Shown piece by piece: positions 62,128 through 64,000 of a stretch of DNA of 64,000 nucleotides. How positions within the stretch are numbered: the first letter of the stretch is position 1; each line of letters opens with the position of its first letter. Both the position numbers and the translations under genes were made by a program. Below the pieces are notes generated by a model, which did not search any database, was not told the origin of the DNA, and worked only from the letters and a program-made list of their open reading frames with translations. Source of the stretch: Saccharicrinis sp. (lineage in GTDB: Bacteria; Bacteroidota; Bacteroidia; Bacteroidales; Marinilabiliaceae); contig JAGXIO010000114.1 of the NCBI GenBank assembly GCA_024635555.1, forward strand, positions 1 to 64,000. Direction: 5' to 3'.

Positions 62128-62469
62128 ATGGATTCGACAAGACAAAACAAAATATCGAGATTGCTGCTACGTGAAATAAGCGAAATGCTAATGCGCGAAG
62201 CTAAACAATGGACCTTAGGTACAATGGTTTCGGTTTCTAAAGTGAACATATCTCCGGATTTGGCGGTGGCAAGGGCTTATATCAGTATATTTCCATCCGA
62301 TAAAAAAGAGGAGGTGTACAAAGAAATCAATGACAATATATCCGGAATGCGCCGTTTCCTTGGCTTTCGAATAGGTAAACAGATGCGTATTGTGCCCCAC
62401 TTACAATTTTTCATCGACGACTCGTTGGATTACATCGATAATATTGACCGCCTTTTAAAAGACTCCTAA
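62128..62469 (+). CDS. rbfA: Ribosome-binding factor A
   Basis: A 113-residue KH-fold protein for 30S maturation (16S 5' end). NKISRLLLREISEML, VNISPDLAVARAYISIF, RRFLGFRIGKQMRIVPHL and FFIDDSLDY are canonical. Its stop TAA overlaps the following ATG by one base (62469), so translation is coupled to the methyltransferase. Confidence 0.95.
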   Translation: MDSTRQNKISRLLLREISEMLMREAKQWTLGTMVSVSKVNISPDLAVARAYISIFPSDKKEEVYKEINDNISGMRRFLGFRIGKQMRIVPHLQFFIDDSLDYIDNIDRLLKDS

Positions 62470-63293
62470 TGCAATACGATCCTATTAAAAAAAGTTTGGG
62501 TAAGGTATTCAATGTATCGCCTTGGTCCCGTATTTTGTTCTATAAATTATTGGACTTGCTATTGCTGCGCTCTTGGCATATTCGTAAAGAAATCAGAGTC
62601 TGGAGTAAAAAAGTGAGTGGTGACCTAAAAATATTGGATGCCGGTTCTGGTTTTGGACAGTACGTGTACTATCTGTCGTCGAAAAACAAAAAATGGGATA
62701 TTACTGGTCTCGATGTTAAAACAGAGCAGATAGCGGATTGTAATGCCTTTTTTGCCAGGATAAATCGCAGTAACCGCGTTAGGTTTGCTTATGCCGATTT
62801 AACTAAACTTGATCAAGAAGAAATGTACGACTTGGTTGTTTCGGTGGATGTGATGGAGCATATCGAAGACGACGAAGGGGTTTTTCGGAATGTATACAAA
62901 GCCATGAACCCTGGCGGTATGATGCTTATTTCCACCCCTAGTGATCAGGGAGGTTCTGATGCCCAGCATGAAGAGGAGCATGAGGACGGAGTAACAGGAT
63001 TTATCGACGAGCATGTGCGCGATGGATATAATATGCAGGAGATTATCCAAAAACTTAAAAAAGCCGGCTTCAAAGATGTGGATGCACGATATTCCTATGG
63101 CTGCCCCGGAAGTATATCATGGAAATTGTCGATGAAATATCCCATCACGATGCTTAATGCGTCCAAAGTCTTTTTTATCCTGCTGCCAATATATTATCTG
63201 CTTACTTTCCCTATTTCTATCGTTTTAAATATGATGGATGTGCGGGGTCATCATAAAAAAGGTACAGGGTTGATAGTGAAGGCTTTTAAGTGA
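62469..63293 (+). CDS. SAM-dependent methyltransferase
   Basis: A 274-residue Rossmann methyltransferase: ILDAGSGFGQYVYYL (motif I, about 56-70), ITGLDVKTEQI, DLVVSVDVMEHIEDDEGVF and NPGGMMLISTP. Its C-terminal 50 residues are hydrophobic (VFFILLPIYYLLTFPISIVL), suggesting membrane association, which would fit a lipid or quinone substrate. Starts within the rbfA stop codon. Confidence 0.88.
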   Translation: MQYDPIKKSLGKVFNVSPWSRILFYKLLDLLLLRSWHIRKEIRVWSKKVSGDLKILDAGSGFGQYVYYLSSKNKKWDITGLDVKTEQIADCNAFFARINRSNRVRFAYADLTKLDQEEMYDLVVSVDVMEHIEDDEGVFRNVYKAMNPGGMMLISTPSDQGGSDAQHEEEHEDGVTGFIDEHVRDGYNMQEIIQKLKKAGFKDVDARYSYGCPGSISWKLSMKYPITMLNASKVFFILLPIYYLLTFPISIVLNMMDVRGHHKKGTGLIVKAFK

Positions 63294-63340
63294 TTTATAT
63301 CATCATAAAATGCAATTTGTAATGTATATGGCATAAATCT

Positions 63341-64000
63341 ATGAAACTTATCCTACAAATAGCGCTCAAGTTTCTTTTTGGTAAAAAATCGAAGGGAATC
63401 ATCAATACCATCTCTACTATTTCTATAGTTGGGGTAGGTGTGGGTTCGCTTGCCTTGCTGATTGTACTTTCAGTTTTTAATGGCCTACACGGATTAATAG
63501 GTAGTTTGTACGGCTCCTTCGATCCCGACTTTAAAGTAATAGCAGCCCAAGGAAAGTTTTTTTCTATAGATTCCCTTGATATTCAAGAAATCCGAAAATT
63601 GGAGGATGTTCTTCAGGTTTCGCCGGTGGTGCAGGATAATGCCCTACTAAAATATAACCAGCGCAGGGTAACGGGTATAGTGATGGGTGTGGATACTACC
63701 TTTTCGCAGGTAAGCCGTTTGGATTCTATCATGGTTGATGGTAAGTTTAACATCAAAGATGATTTTGGTTATGGTGGAGCCATCGGTTTTGAGCTTGCCG
63801 ATCAGCTGAACGTGAGGCCTACTTTTATGACTCCCTTGGTTATTTATGTTCCGCAACGAAATAAAAAAATTAGTCTTAGTAGGCCCGATGAGGCTTTTAA
63901 CACCCATTATGTGCATCCCAAAGGCATTTTTATGGTCAAGCAAAAAGAATATGATTCGCAATATTTAATCATTGACATTGAGCTGGCTCGTAAACTGTTC
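63341..64000 (+). CDS. LolC/E-type ABC transporter permease, cut by window edge
   Basis: The first 220 codons of a FtsX-like permease: MKLILQIALKFLFGKKSKG, a membrane helix (IVGVGVGSLALLIVLSVFNG, about 29-48) and a MacB-type periplasmic domain (VVQDNALLKYNQRRVTGIV). The reading frame is open to the window edge. Follows rbfA and the methyltransferase on the same strand, the usual Bacteroidota order as I recall it. It probably releases lipoproteins or other envelope cargo; the ATPase is not seen. Confidence 0.85.
   Translation, partial: MKLILQIALKFLFGKKSKGIINTISTISIVGVGVGSLALLIVLSVFNGLHGLIGSLYGSFDPDFKVIAAQGKFFSIDSLDIQEIRKLEDVLQVSPVVQDNALLKYNQRRVTGIVMGVDTTFSQVSRLDSIMVDGKFNIKDDFGYGGAIGFELADQLNVRPTFMTPLVIYVPQRNKKISLSRPDEAFNTHYVHPKGIFMVKQKEYDSQYLIIDIELARKLF

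Overview
The window is a chromosomal segment of a member of the Bacteroidota, most likely an anaerobic or facultative Bacteroidales/Marinilabiliales-type bacterium. The evidence is AT-rich DNA, many upstream regions carrying the Bacteroidota -7 element TAnnTTTG, several TonB-dependent or outer-membrane beta-barrel proteins with CarboxypepD_reg-like N-termini, LytTR/LytS regulators, a DUF3078 protein, a DUF4271-hemD pair, and a fur-purA-rsh neighbourhood. No rRNA, tRNA, CRISPR array, intact insertion sequence or prophage was seen.

Layout. 0-5 kb: a PhoR/PhoB-like two-component system, a small secreted protein behind a PhoB-box-like promoter, and two tandem secreted proteins each made of two glycoside-hydrolase-2-like jelly-roll domains. 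5-7.4 kb: a stand-alone SpoT-type HD hydrolase, an aldo/keto reductase and a 32-residue Lys-rich protein. 7.4-11.8 kb: an all-minus block (8-TM membrane protein, PQQ-type propeller lipoprotein, RsgA-like GTPase, GNAT acetyltransferase) whose spacers look like integron attC sites and which holds a 101-bp direct duplication. 11.8-28.5 kb: an all-minus envelope region with two LytTR/LytS regulatory systems around two TonB-dependent receptors, a ferredoxin-nitroreductase, a DUF6544 protein, an alpha/beta hydrolase and two small beta-barrel proteins, ending in a DUF3078 protein. Four of these promoters share a direct-repeat activator site at identical distance from the -7 element.

28.7-34.9 kb: msrB, an etfB-etfA-acyl-CoA dehydrogenase set, and a probable cysteate synthase (sulfonolipid precursor). 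35-43.2 kb (minus strand): purA, fur, a decayed lgt remnant, rsh (relA/spoT), an M16 peptidase pair (one catalytic, one not) and a nitronate monooxygenase. 43.4-49.6 kb: a TonB-dependent receptor, a ClC transporter with CBS domains, and ilvA with a clear promoter directly behind a terminator.

49.6-64 kb: a palindrome-rich spacer, a methyltransferase, two membrane glycosyltransferases, a YoaP-like acetyltransferase, an NmrA-like protein, pbpC, yccF, a DUF417 protein, a LOG-family protein, DUF4271, hemD, rnpA, yidD, rbfA, a second methyltransferase, and the start of a LolC/E-type permease that runs off the right edge.

The most notable signals are the four-promoter LytTR-like regulon, the attC-like cassette block with its duplicated lipoprotein start, the deleted lgt remnant between rsh and fur, the PhoB-box promoter next to its probable regulator, and a 15-bp tandem-repeat family at two separate intergenic loci. 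All functional names rest on reading motifs by eye; no database search was run.
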